Assembly (NCBI GenBank): GCA_947499555.1
Contig: CANMOU010000003.1
Coordinates: 508,979-572,978, forward strand
Length of the DNA stretch: 64,000 bases
Origin: an uncultured Roseovarius sp.
GTDB lineage: Bacteria; Pseudomonadota; Alphaproteobacteria; Rhodobacterales; Rhodobacteraceae
Reading direction: 5' to 3'
Position 1 is the first letter of the stretch. Every line of letters starts with the position of its first letter. Under the pieces are notes generated by a model. The model was not told the origin of the DNA. It saw only the letters and a list, made by a program, of their open reading frames with translations, and did no database searches. This document shows, one piece after another, positions 42,898-50,884 of this stretch. The translations under genes were made by a program, and so were the position numbers.

Positions 42898-43407
42898 ATG
42901 AGCAAATCAAAAAAGTCCGAATTCCGGCCTGATGATTATGTGGTCTACCCTGCGCATGGTGTGGGCCAGATCCTGTCCATCGAAAAGCAAGAGATCGCAG
43001 GCATCGAATTGGAACTCTTTGTGATTTCTTTTGAGAAAGACAAGATGACGCTTCGGGTTCCGACGCACAAAGCAGCCGAGATCGGCATGCGCAGCCTGTC
43101 GAGCCCGGACGTCGTGTCCAAGGCGATGACAACGCTTAAAGGCAAGGCCAAAGTGAAGCGGGCCATGTGGTCGCGCCGGGCGCAGGAGTATGAGCAAAAG
43201 ATCAACTCCGGTGACCTTATTGCCATTGCCGAAGTCGTCCGCGATTTGCACCGGACCGATGACCAGCGTGAGCAAAGCTATTCCGAACGTCAGCTTTACG
43301 AGGCCGCACTTGAGCGTCTGACACGTGAGGTTGCCGCCGTCAGCGGTGGCGATGAGGTTTCCGCCGCCAAGCAGGTGGATGACGTCTTGATCTCGCGCGC
43401 CGCGTGA
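42898..43407 (+). CDS. carD: CarD family transcriptional regulator (CdnL-like)
   Basis: 169 residues. The N-terminal RNA-polymerase interaction domain starts KSEFRPDDYVVYPAHGVGQI, followed by IELELFVISFEKDKMTLRVPTHKAAEIGMR. The helical C-terminal part has WSRRAQEYEQKINSGDLIAIAEVVRDLHR, the block that contacts the promoter bubble in CarD/CdnL proteins. It stabilises open complexes, chiefly at rRNA and growth promoters. The terminator just after the stop closes the transcript; cobS faces it on the other strand. Confidence 0.95.
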   Translation: MSKSKKSEFRPDDYVVYPAHGVGQILSIEKQEIAGIELELFVISFEKDKMTLRVPTHKAAEIGMRSLSSPDVVSKAMTTLKGKAKVKRAMWSRRAQEYEQKINSGDLIAIAEVVRDLHRTDDQREQSYSERQLYEAALERLTREVAAVSGGDEVSAAKQVDDVLISRAA

Positions 43408-43426
43408 TCTGATCGAAACGAACGGA

Positions 43427-43454
43427 AAGCCGCGCCTCCAAGCGCGGCTTTTTT
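43427..43454 (+). terminator. intrinsic terminator of carD
   Basis: AAGCCGCGC (43427-43435), loop CTCCAA, GCGCGGCTT (43442-43450) and a T tract follow the carD stop within 20 bp. The convergent cobS gene ends at its foot. Confidence 0.9.
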
Positions 43455-44209
43455 CATGGCAGAAGGCAAAGCAGCACGGCGATTTCCACCACTTGCTGTG
43501 TCGCGCCAAGGATATCGCCTGTCTGCCCGCCGATTTTGGCCATGGCAAGGCGGCGCATGCCCCATGTCACAAGCGCCGCGCACAGCCCGGCAATGATGAT
43601 CTGCCCACCAAGCAGGAAAATCCCCAGAACGATTGCAATCAGCACGGCCATTGTCGCGGCATTCTCGGGCACGGTGCCAACGCCATGTGACATGCCGCTG
43701 CTTCGCGCATGCGGCAAGCTCGTCATCAGGACAGGCATTGCGGCCCGCGACAAGAGCGCAACCGCCAAGAGGGCCGGAACGGCAATCTGTGGCCCAGCCG
43801 CAAACAAGGCGGAGAGTGCCACCCATCTTGCTGCGAGCGAAAGGACCAGCGCAATAACGCCATAAGCGCCAATTCGGCTGTCTTTCATGATCTCAAGGCG
43901 CCGTTCCGCCGTCCAACCGCCCCAAAGGCCATCTGCGGTATCCGACAAGCCGTCTTCGTGCATGGCGCCGGTCGAGATAACGAGAATGCTGAGCGAGACC
44001 AAAGCGCTTACCGGTGCGCCCCAGCCAATCCAAATCGCGACTAATCCACCGATCGCGGCCAGACCAGCGGGGATCAAGCCGACAAGGGGATAAGCCCACG
44101 CTGCGCGCGAGGCGCGAGAGGCGTCTCGCACCTTCACCGGGACACGTGTCAGAAGGCTCAGGGCAAGCGGCAGATCCTGCCAATGCATAAGCTCTTGGTC
44201 GTTTTTCAT
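43454..44209 (-). CDS. cobS: adenosylcobinamide-GDP ribazoletransferase (cobalamin synthase)
   Basis: 251 residues from ATG 44209; ATG 44188 ([18 protein letters not shown]) is an alternative. About seven membrane helices. The CobS signature [15 protein letters not shown] and KDSRIGAYG are present. It joins adenosylcobinamide-GDP and alpha-ribazole in the inner membrane, the last step of B12 nucleotide-loop assembly. cobT lies divergently 82 bp away, together supplying the two final branches. I see no cobalamin riboswitch in the short spacer. Confidence 0.95.
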   Translation of the reverse strand: MKNDQELMHWQDLPLALSLLTRVPVKVRDASRASRAAWAYPLVGLIPAGLAAIGGLVAIWIGWGAPVSALVSLSILVISTGAMHEDGLSDTADGLWGGWTAERRLEIMKDSRIGAYGVIALVLSLAARWVALSALFAAGPQIAVPALLAVALLSRAAMPVLMTSLPHARSSGMSHGVGTVPENAATMAVLIAIVLGIFLLGGQIIIAGLCAALVTWGMRRLAMAKIGGQTGDILGATQQVVEIAVLLCLLP

Positions 44210-44291
44210 GCCAAACGCGGCCTTTTTCATCTGTGCCCTGACTTTAGCCTGCGATACACGAAGAGATGCCATACATGCAAATGGGGACCAC

Positions 44292-45308
44292 ATGATCGCC
44301 AATTTCGCCACGAAAGCGGCTGTGAAAGAAGCTTTGGACCACCTCCCAGAGATAGATGCAGCTGCATTTGAACTGGCTGCTGCCCGCAATTCCGAATTGA
44401 CCAAGCCACCCGGCGCGTTGGGGCGACTGGAAGATCTGGCAATCTGGTATTGTGGCTGGCGCGGAACCGAAAAAGCGACGGTGGAGAAACCGCAAATCAT
44501 TGTTTTTGCGGGAAACCACGGTGTCATGGCCCAAGGTGTTTCGACCTTTCCTGCTGATGTCACGGCGCAGATGGTCGCGAATTTCAATTCCGGTGGTGCC
44601 GCGATCAACCAATTGGCCAAGGCGGCAGGTGCAACACTGAGCGTGAAGGCCCTGCAACTGGAGAGGCCAACCAAAGATTTCACCAAAGGGCCCGCGCTTG
44701 GCGAGGCAGAGTTTCTTGCCGCCATGCAGGAAGGGGCAGAGGCCGTTGACCCGGCTGCGGATGTGCTTGTTGTTGGCGAAATGGGGATCGGAAACACCAC
44801 ATGCGCTGCCGCAATGGCATTGGCGCTTTTTGGCGGTGATGCAAAGGACTGGACCGGGGCAGGGACGGGCGTCAGCGGCCCCGCGTTACAAAACAAGGTC
44901 ACGGTCGTGGCCCAGGGTGTGGCCGCGAACGAAACCTGCAAGGGGGACGGTCTGGAGACCTTGCGATGCCTCGGCGGGCGCGAGATTGCGGCCATGGCAG
45001 GGGCGATCATGGCAGCGCGGCTTTTGCGGATACCGGTCATTCTGGATGGCTTTATCTGCACCGCCGCGGCTGCGGCTCTGCAGGTCGAACATCCGGATGC
45101 CCTTGATCATACAGTCGCCGGTCATGTCAGTGCCGAAACTGCCCATTCAAGGCTTCTGAGCCATATTCAAAAAGACCCGATCTTATCGCTCGGCATGCGC
45201 CTTGGCGAAGCCTCCGGCGGGGCCTTGGCCATCACTATCCTCAAATCCGCGCTGGCCTGCCATTCCGGAATGGCGACCTTTGCCGAAGCGGGCGTCAGTG
45301 ACGGCTGA
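44292..45308 (+). CDS. cobT: nicotinate-nucleotide--dimethylbenzimidazole phosphoribosyltransferase
   Basis: 338 residues from ATG 44292 ([20 protein letters not shown]); an in-frame ATG at 44208 would add a Cys-rich leader inside the cobS start and is rejected. Family blocks: [66 protein letters not shown], and the final [13 protein letters not shown] with the catalytic Glu. It makes alpha-ribazole phosphate for B12. It converges on the antiporter gene, whose stop is the next base. Confidence 0.95.
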   Translation: MIANFATKAAVKEALDHLPEIDAAAFELAAARNSELTKPPGALGRLEDLAIWYCGWRGTEKATVEKPQIIVFAGNHGVMAQGVSTFPADVTAQMVANFNSGGAAINQLAKAAGATLSVKALQLERPTKDFTKGPALGEAEFLAAMQEGAEAVDPAADVLVVGEMGIGNTTCAAAMALALFGGDAKDWTGAGTGVSGPALQNKVTVVAQGVAANETCKGDGLETLRCLGGREIAAMAGAIMAARLLRIPVILDGFICTAAAAALQVEHPDALDHTVAGHVSAETAHSRLLSHIQKDPILSLGMRLGEASGGALAITILKSALACHSGMATFAEAGVSDG

Positions 45309-47246
45309 TCACGCCTCCGAACGGTCCGTGTCCTCTTCGATACCGGCGGCCTCTTCTTCTTCCCGACGAGAGAGAAGCATGGTCTGCAACTCGGTTTCCA
45401 GTTCCTTGGCCCGCGCGATATAGGCTTTGTTTTCAATGGTCGGGATGTTTGGGTCCCAAAGAGCGGCAAGTTCACGCACCGAGCGGCGATCATAATGATA
45501 GAATGTCTTGTGCAACTCTGCCGATTCAAATTCTGATAGACCAATGTTTTCAAGTACATAACGGCCTGCGCGCAAGGCGCTGTCAAAGACCTCTCGCACG
45601 ATGTCATCCGCCCCCGCCTGGTACAGGCGGAACACATGCGTCCGGTCTCTGGCCCGGGCCACGATATGTAGATCAGGCCGTTCGCGCCGCGCAAAGGCAA
45701 CAAGTCGCGTGGTCGCTTCGGGATCATCCAAAGCGGCCACCAGAACCGATGCCGTGCCCAATCCGGCGGCATGCAGAAGCTCGGGCCGTCCCGGGTCACC
45801 CAGGAACCCCTTGATCCCAAATCTGCGCATACGCTGGATCGCCTCAAGGTCATGGTCCAGCACAACGGTATCAAACCCGCTTGAACGCACCATACGATTG
45901 ACCACCTGACCAAACCGGCCGATCCCGGCAATGATGACCGGACCCTGGCTGTCGATCTCGTCGGCTTGCGGCACATCGCTGGTCTCGGTCATGCGATGCG
46001 AAAGCCAATCGTAAAGAATAAACAAAAGCGGTGTGATCAGCATTGAGATCGCAATCACAAGAAGCAGCGTTTCGCGCAGCTCGGTCGGGATCACATTGTG
46101 CTGACCTGAGAAATTGATCAGCACGAAGCCAAACTCTCCGGCCTGCGCAAGGCTTAGGGTAAAAAGCCACAGGTCACGTCCGTGAAGGCCGAAGAAGCGT
46201 CCAAGGACAAAAAGGATGCCCCCCTTGATCAGAATAAGCGAAAAGGTAAGCGCCAGAATTGTGAAGAATGACGCAAAGAGCAGCGAAAAGTTGATACCCG
46301 CGCCGACTGCGATGAAAAACAGGCCAAGCAGCAAACCCTTGAACGGTGCGATGTCGCTTTCAAGCTCGTGCCGAAACTCTGACGACGCCAAAACCAGACC
46401 GGCCAGGAAAGCGCCCAAAGCCGGGGAAAGACCCACAAGGCTCATGACAAAGGCGATACCAACCACAATCAGAAGGGCCAGCGCCGTGTACATCTCGCGC
46501 AGACGCGATGTATGGATAAAGCGAAAGACCGGGCGCGTCAGATAGACACCGGCGAGGATAATTCCGACAATCGCGCCTAGCGTGACAAGTGTCACGCCCC
46601 AGCCCGGTAGGCTTTGGATAAAGGATTGTGCCGCCTCGATATTTGCGCCGCCGTGGTCGTCTCCGTGGGTGGCGTCGCTGGCCTCTGAGAGACGCTGCAA
46701 CGTCTCGCCAAGGATCATGTCCGGGGTCTTGGGAAGCGCCAGCAGCGGCAAAAGCGCGAGCATTGGGATGACCGCGATATCCTGTGTCAGAAGCGTGGAA
46801 AAAGTCGACCGCCCGCCGCCGGTTTGCATCAACCCTTTTTCAGAAAGGGTTTGCAGCACAATGGCGGTCGAGGAGAGGGAAAAAACCAGCCCGATCGCCA
46901 ACGCGACGCTCCAGCTGAGCCCCAGAAGCATGCAGGCCGCCATCACCGCAAGGGCAGTGATCGTGACCTGCAGACCGCCCAGACCCAGCAATTTGTGGCG
47001 CATTTCCCAAAGCGCCTTGGGTTCAAGCTCCAGTCCGATGAGAAAGAGCATCATCACCACGCCGAATTCAGCAAAATGCTGCAGCTCTTCTGCGGCATGC
47101 CCGCCTAGAAAACCCGGTATCTGGCCGATCACGATGCCCGCCGCCAGATAGCCCAGAACCGATCCAAGGCCCATGCGTGCGGCGATGGGCACCGCGATCA
47201 CAGCGGCGGCTAGAAAGATTGTCGCCTGAAAGAAGAAGCCTTCCAT
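45309..47246 (-). CDS. monovalent cation:proton antiporter-2, Kef-type, with TrkA-N domain
   Basis: 645 residues. About 12 membrane helices with typical CPA2 blocks (GSVLGYLAAGIVIGQIPGFLG; LIGLELEPKALWEMR; FSLSSTAIVLQTLSEKG; LGAFLAGLVLASSEFRHELESDIAPFKGLLLGLFFIAVG), then a RCK/TrkA-N nucleotide-binding domain from about residue 435 (VIIAGIGRFGQVVNRMVRSSGFDTVVLDHD). Such KefB/KefC-like proteins export K+ in exchange for protons; no KefG/KefF partner is adjacent. Tail ends in an acidic coiled segment. It precedes the Lrp gene on the same strand (9-bp gap). Confidence 0.92.
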   Translation of the reverse strand: MEGFFFQATIFLAAAVIAVPIAARMGLGSVLGYLAAGIVIGQIPGFLGGHAAEELQHFAEFGVVMMLFLIGLELEPKALWEMRHKLLGLGGLQVTITALAVMAACMLLGLSWSVALAIGLVFSLSSTAIVLQTLSEKGLMQTGGGRSTFSTLLTQDIAVIPMLALLPLLALPKTPDMILGETLQRLSEASDATHGDDHGGANIEAAQSFIQSLPGWGVTLVTLGAIVGIILAGVYLTRPVFRFIHTSRLREMYTALALLIVVGIAFVMSLVGLSPALGAFLAGLVLASSEFRHELESDIAPFKGLLLGLFFIAVGAGINFSLLFASFFTILALTFSLILIKGGILFVLGRFFGLHGRDLWLFTLSLAQAGEFGFVLINFSGQHNVIPTELRETLLLVIAISMLITPLLFILYDWLSHRMTETSDVPQADEIDSQGPVIIAGIGRFGQVVNRMVRSSGFDTVVLDHDLEAIQRMRRFGIKGFLGDPGRPELLHAAGLGTASVLVAALDDPEATTRLVAFARRERPDLHIVARARDRTHVFRLYQAGADDIVREVFDSALRAGRYVLENIGLSEFESAELHKTFYHYDRRSVRELAALWDPNIPTIENKAYIARAKELETELQTMLLSRREEEEAAGIEEDTDRSEA

Positions 47247-47255
47247 GAAACCCCG

Positions 47256-47711
47256 TCAGAGAGGCAAGGGCGCATCCGCCTTGCATTGATCCATCACGAT
47301 CTGCGACTGAACCTTGGCCACAGCAGGGTGCGGTAGCAGCACCTCGTGAATGAGCCGGTTAAGATCACGCAAATCCGTACAATACACACGTAACAGGTAA
47401 TCCGAGCTTCCCGTCAACGTCCAGCCGCTCACAATCTCGGGCCGTGTTGACACAAGTCGTGTGAAACCTTTCGCCTGCTCCGGTCGGTGGCTTTCCAGTT
47501 GCACCTGCACGAAGGCCTGAACGTGAAGCCCAAGCTTATCTGCATTCAGCTTTGCCGTGTAAGACCGGATGAGCCCATCCTTTTCAAGCCGCGCCCGTCG
47601 GCGACCGATCTGGCTTGGCGATAGTCCAAGCGTCTCGCCAAGCTCTTGTGTTGTAAGCTGCGCGTCTTTCTGCAACTCGGATAGAAGCCTGATATCAGTG
47701 TCGTCAAACAT
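47256..47711 (-). CDS. Lrp/AsnC family transcriptional regulator
   Basis: 151 residues. N-terminal winged HTH (LTTQELGETLGLSPSQIGRRRARLEKDGLIRSY) and a C-terminal RAM ligand domain (VSGWTLTGSSDYLLRVYCTDLRDLNRLIHEVLLPHPAVAKVQSQIV). It is divergent from hppD and probably controls it in response to an aromatic amino acid, by analogy with other Lrp-type regulators beside hppD; the effector is inferred. A 17-bp dyad with half-sites TTGCA and TGCAA lies in the shared promoter region. Confidence 0.92.
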   Translation of the reverse strand: MFDDTDIRLLSELQKDAQLTTQELGETLGLSPSQIGRRRARLEKDGLIRSYTAKLNADKLGLHVQAFVQVQLESHRPEQAKGFTRLVSTRPEIVSGWTLTGSSDYLLRVYCTDLRDLNRLIHEVLLPHPAVAKVQSQIVMDQCKADAPLPL

Positions 47712-47742
47712 ATGCGGAAATTATGCATAGATAGATACTTTC

Positions 47743-47759
47743 TTGCAAGTTTTGTGCAA
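47743..47759. promoter_or_regulatory. candidate Lrp/AsnC operator
   Basis: TTGCA-AGTTTTG-TGCAA is a dyad with 5-bp arms and a 7-bp AT-rich centre. It lies 31 bp from the regulator start and 88 bp from hppD. Wider arms GGAAATT (47716-47722) and AATTTCC (47761-47767) embrace it. Size and AT-rich centre match Lrp-family sites. Confidence 0.45.
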
Positions 47760-47846
47760 AAATTTCCACGATCTGGCCGAAGAATGCGCAAAAACTGTGC
47801 GCTATAGGACCTATTTTCAAAAGGTAGCCTCAGTAGGAGCTGACCA

Positions 47847-48938
47847 ATGGGTCCTTTTCCACATGACCGCCCGCAATCGATCATCACGCCCGAGAACCCC
47901 GCGGGAACCGATGGTTTTGAATTTGTCGAGTTTGCACATCAAGATCCCCAGGAATTGCGGGATTTGTTCGCACAGATGGGCTACGAGCACGTGGCCAATC
48001 ACAAGACGCGGTCGATCGAGCTTTGGCAGCAAGGCGACATCACTTATGTGCTCAACGCCGATGAAGACAGCTTTGGCGGTCAGTTCGCGAAAGAACACGG
48101 GCCCTGCGCACCCGCGATGGGTTGGCGCGTGGTGGATGCCGAGCACGCATTTAAGCGTGCCGTCTCATTGGGTGCCACTCCGTATGATGGGCAAGGCAAG
48201 GTTCTCGACGTTCCGGCCATCTCCGGGATTGGCGGCAGCCTGATCTACTTCATTGATCAGTATCACGCGACATCGCCCTATAATGAAGAATACACTTGGC
48301 TTAAGACATCAAAGCCCGAAGGTGTCGGGTTCTACTATCTCGATCACCTGACCCACAACGTCTATCGCGGCAACATGGACAAGTGGTTTGCCTTCTACAG
48401 CAAACTGTTCAATTTCCGCGAAATCCGGTTTTTCGATATCGAGGGCAAGTTCACCGGGCTGTTTTCCCGCGCACTGACCTCGCCCTGCGGGCGCATCCGC
48501 ATTCCGATCAACGAGGATCGTGGCGAGACCGGTCAGATCGTCAGCTATCTCAAGAAATACAAGGGCGAGGGCATCCAGCACATCGCCGTGGGCGCGCATG
48601 ACATCTATGACGCCACAGACGAGATCGCGGCGCGCGGTCTGCGCTTCATGCCGGGGCCCAACGATGCCTATTACGAGATGTCCAAGACCCGCGTGCAGGG
48701 CCATGAAGAGCCGCTGGACAGAATGAAGAAACACGGCATCCTGATCGACGGCGAAGGCGTCGTCGATGGCGGCGAGACGCGCATCCTGTTGCAGGTCTTC
48801 TCGAAAACCGTGATCGGGCCGATTTTCTTCGAGTTCATCCAGCGCAAGGGCGATGACGGGTTTGGCGAGGGCAATTTCAAGGCACTTTTCGAGTCGATCG
48901 AGCGCGAGCAGATTGAAAGCGGCGAGATCGCAGCTTAG
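47847..48938 (+). CDS. hppD: 4-hydroxyphenylpyruvate dioxygenase
   Basis: 363 residues. Iron ligands of HPPD: His in DHLTHNVYRGNM, His in IQHIAVGAHDIYDA, and Glu in FFEFIQRKGDDGFGEGNF. Other family blocks are FVEFAHQDPQEL, INEDRGETGQIVSYL. It converts 4-hydroxyphenylpyruvate to homogentisate in tyrosine breakdown, also feeding pyomelanin and tocopherol-like pathways. The homogentisate dioxygenase and FAH genes of this path are not adjacent. Probably controlled by the divergent Lrp/AsnC regulator. Confidence 0.96.
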   Translation: MGPFPHDRPQSIITPENPAGTDGFEFVEFAHQDPQELRDLFAQMGYEHVANHKTRSIELWQQGDITYVLNADEDSFGGQFAKEHGPCAPAMGWRVVDAEHAFKRAVSLGATPYDGQGKVLDVPAISGIGGSLIYFIDQYHATSPYNEEYTWLKTSKPEGVGFYYLDHLTHNVYRGNMDKWFAFYSKLFNFREIRFFDIEGKFTGLFSRALTSPCGRIRIPINEDRGETGQIVSYLKKYKGEGIQHIAVGAHDIYDATDEIAARGLRFMPGPNDAYYEMSKTRVQGHEEPLDRMKKHGILIDGEGVVDGGETRILLQVFSKTVIGPIFFEFIQRKGDDGFGEGNFKALFESIEREQIESGEIAA

Positions 48939-48940
48939 TG

Positions 48941-48966
48941 ACGCGGCCCCCTTGTGAGGGCCGCGT
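48941..48966. terminator. GC-rich hairpin after hppD
   Basis: ACGCGGCCC (48941-48949) and GGGCCGCGT (48958-48966) form a 9-bp stem, 3 bp after the hppD stop. The tail is GTTGGGTT, a weak U tract. It lies between two convergent genes. Confidence 0.55.
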
Positions 48967-48972
48967 GTTGGG

Positions 48973-50697
48973 TTATTGCTGCGTAAGGAGGTGCAGCACT
49001 TCTTTGTCATCATGGCCTTCGGCGAGCGTGGCGAGTGTTGTGCCCTTGCCATCTGTCACGGTGGTGTCGGCACCATGATCTAGCAGCGCTTGCACCGCGT
49101 TCGGGTGATTGTTGCCCACGGCCACAGCGAGGGGTGTGAGCCAATCGGTTTGGGCCGGTGCGTCGCCGGGGCGGATGTCGGCAAAGCGCATATTTAGGCG
49201 GGCAGGGTCCTCGGACAGGCGCTTTTCCAGTTGCACGGTGTTGCCGCGCGCGGCGGCGGTGAAGATGTCCATTTCCTGGGTGTCGAGCAGGGCAATGATG
49301 TCGGCGTGACCTGCGTGGATAGCCCAGCCGATGGGCGGCTGGTGGTAACTGTCGTCGCGGATCGTCGGATTAGCGCCTGCGTCCAGCAACAAATCGACCA
49401 TCACCAGATCACCGCGCAGCGCGGCTTCGTGCAGCGGGGTGCGTCCAGGTCGCAGGTTCAAGTCGAATCCCAATGAAATCATGGTCTTGAGCGCGGGAAG
49501 ATTGCCCAGTTTGACCGCATCGCACAGCATGTCGCGCGGCCGGACGTGCATCTTCAGGTCGGGCGCATCCGCCAGCAAAGCCTGCGCTTTTTCCAGCTCA
49601 CCAGCCATGCAGGCCATTTCGAACGCATCCTTCGCACTGCCAGGATCGGTATCCGCCCCGGCCTCGGCCAGCAGCGTGGCAATCCCGGTCTGGCCCAGAA
49701 GCAGAGCCGCCTGATAGGGCGTCTTGCCGTGCGTGCGGTTGTCATAGCTGTCATCGGGCGTGTCCAGATCCGCGCCATGATCGATCAGCAGGCGCACCCG
49801 GTCGGCAAAGCCGCGATGAATGGCCTGGAACATCTGAAAGCGCATCGTCGCGGACGGGTGCGGCACAAGCTGGTCGCCGACCTGCAGATACCAGTTGTTC
49901 TTGTCCGCCGCGGTCAGCCCGTGATCCAGAAGCAGTTTCAGCCAAGCATTGTCGGACTCGAAACACCGGTTATAGGCGGCCTGACTGTCATTGGGGTTGG
50001 CCCCGGCCGCCAGAAGGGCGCGGGCAAAGGGGAACATGTCGGGATGCTCGGGCTGGTTGACGGGGCCGCCTTCGCCCTGGCCAAAGACGCCGGTCAGCGC
50101 GGTAAAACGATATTGCCCGCCCCACATGTAATACGCGTTGGGATCCGCGCCCCGGTCCAGCAGAACCTGCCCGGCGGGCCAGGACGAGCGGCCCGGCATG
50201 CGAGCATAGGAGGCATACATCAGAGGCGGCCACATGAAAAAACCGCCGGGCTTGTTCAGCAGGGCCGGGTCACGGTCGAGCCACGCCGCCACCCGCGCCG
50301 CGTCCCCGATCGCAGCGGCGGTGTAGATGCTGGCCTGGGCAATCTCTGGCTGTTCTGCCAGCAGGTCCGCGGCCATCTGAAACCGCTTTGGTCCGAAATC
50401 CGGCACATCGCCATAGGCCACGGTCACCAGGTCGAGAAAGCGGTTGGCATTCTGGTCGCCGGAATGATCGTGCGTGCCGTCGATATGGGCCTTGAGGCGG
50501 GTCCAGCTTGAAAACCCGTGGCTGCGGGCGACGACCAGCTGCGCCTGCTGCAGGGAAATCGCGGCGGGATCGCCGAAATAGGGTCCGACCTGTTTCAGTG
50601 CATCGTGGCTATGTGCGCGCACGGCTTTCAGCAGCGTCTTGGCACGTTTCTTGAGGTTTTCAAGATTGTGTGAGGGCGGAAGGGGCGTAAACGCCAT
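48973..50697 (-). CDS. ankyrin-repeat protein
   Basis: 574 residues from ATG 50697 with AAAGGAGGC upstream; an upstream in-frame leader rich in Pro, Glu and Arg is rejected. Residues 1-75 contain a small helical domain (NLENLKKRAKTLLKAVRAHSHDALKQ, SLQQAQLVVARSHGFSSW) seen in front of ankyrins in other bacterial proteins. At least ten ankyrin units follow (DLDTPDDSYDNRTHGKTPYQAALLLGQTGIATLLAEAG; RPGRTPLHEAALRGDLVMVDLLLDAGANPTIRDD; LAVAVGNNHPNAVQALLDHGADTTVTDGKGTTLATLA). Cytosolic; partner unknown. Converges on hppD. Confidence 0.88.
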   Translation of the reverse strand: MAFTPLPPSHNLENLKKRAKTLLKAVRAHSHDALKQVGPYFGDPAAISLQQAQLVVARSHGFSSWTRLKAHIDGTHDHSGDQNANRFLDLVTVAYGDVPDFGPKRFQMAADLLAEQPEIAQASIYTAAAIGDAARVAAWLDRDPALLNKPGGFFMWPPLMYASYARMPGRSSWPAGQVLLDRGADPNAYYMWGGQYRFTALTGVFGQGEGGPVNQPEHPDMFPFARALLAAGANPNDSQAAYNRCFESDNAWLKLLLDHGLTAADKNNWYLQVGDQLVPHPSATMRFQMFQAIHRGFADRVRLLIDHGADLDTPDDSYDNRTHGKTPYQAALLLGQTGIATLLAEAGADTDPGSAKDAFEMACMAGELEKAQALLADAPDLKMHVRPRDMLCDAVKLGNLPALKTMISLGFDLNLRPGRTPLHEAALRGDLVMVDLLLDAGANPTIRDDSYHQPPIGWAIHAGHADIIALLDTQEMDIFTAAARGNTVQLEKRLSEDPARLNMRFADIRPGDAPAQTDWLTPLAVAVGNNHPNAVQALLDHGADTTVTDGKGTTLATLAEGHDDKEVLHLLTQQ

Positions 50698-50884
50698 CCT
50701 GGGCCTCCTTTCGTAACGTCCGGTACCCGCGCCCTCGGACCTGAAAAGAGGTTCGAAAGTTGTCTTGGTCTTCTCAACAGATGGGCTTGGCCCTTCCCGC
50801 GGATCAGGCGCCGTCTGCACGGCAACCCTAATCTCTCACGAAACCGGTTCGATTCAAAGCGGAAATCTTGGCAAAATCCTTGGG

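Noticed and set aside
44210-44291. Cobalamin riboswitch between cobS and cobT
   Set aside because: The spacer is 82 bp, too short for the element, and no B12 box is visible.
43454-45061. Extension of cobS to a 535-residue reading
   Set aside because: The extra N-terminal part is antisense to cobT and has no CobS or membrane features; CobS begins at 44209 or 44188.
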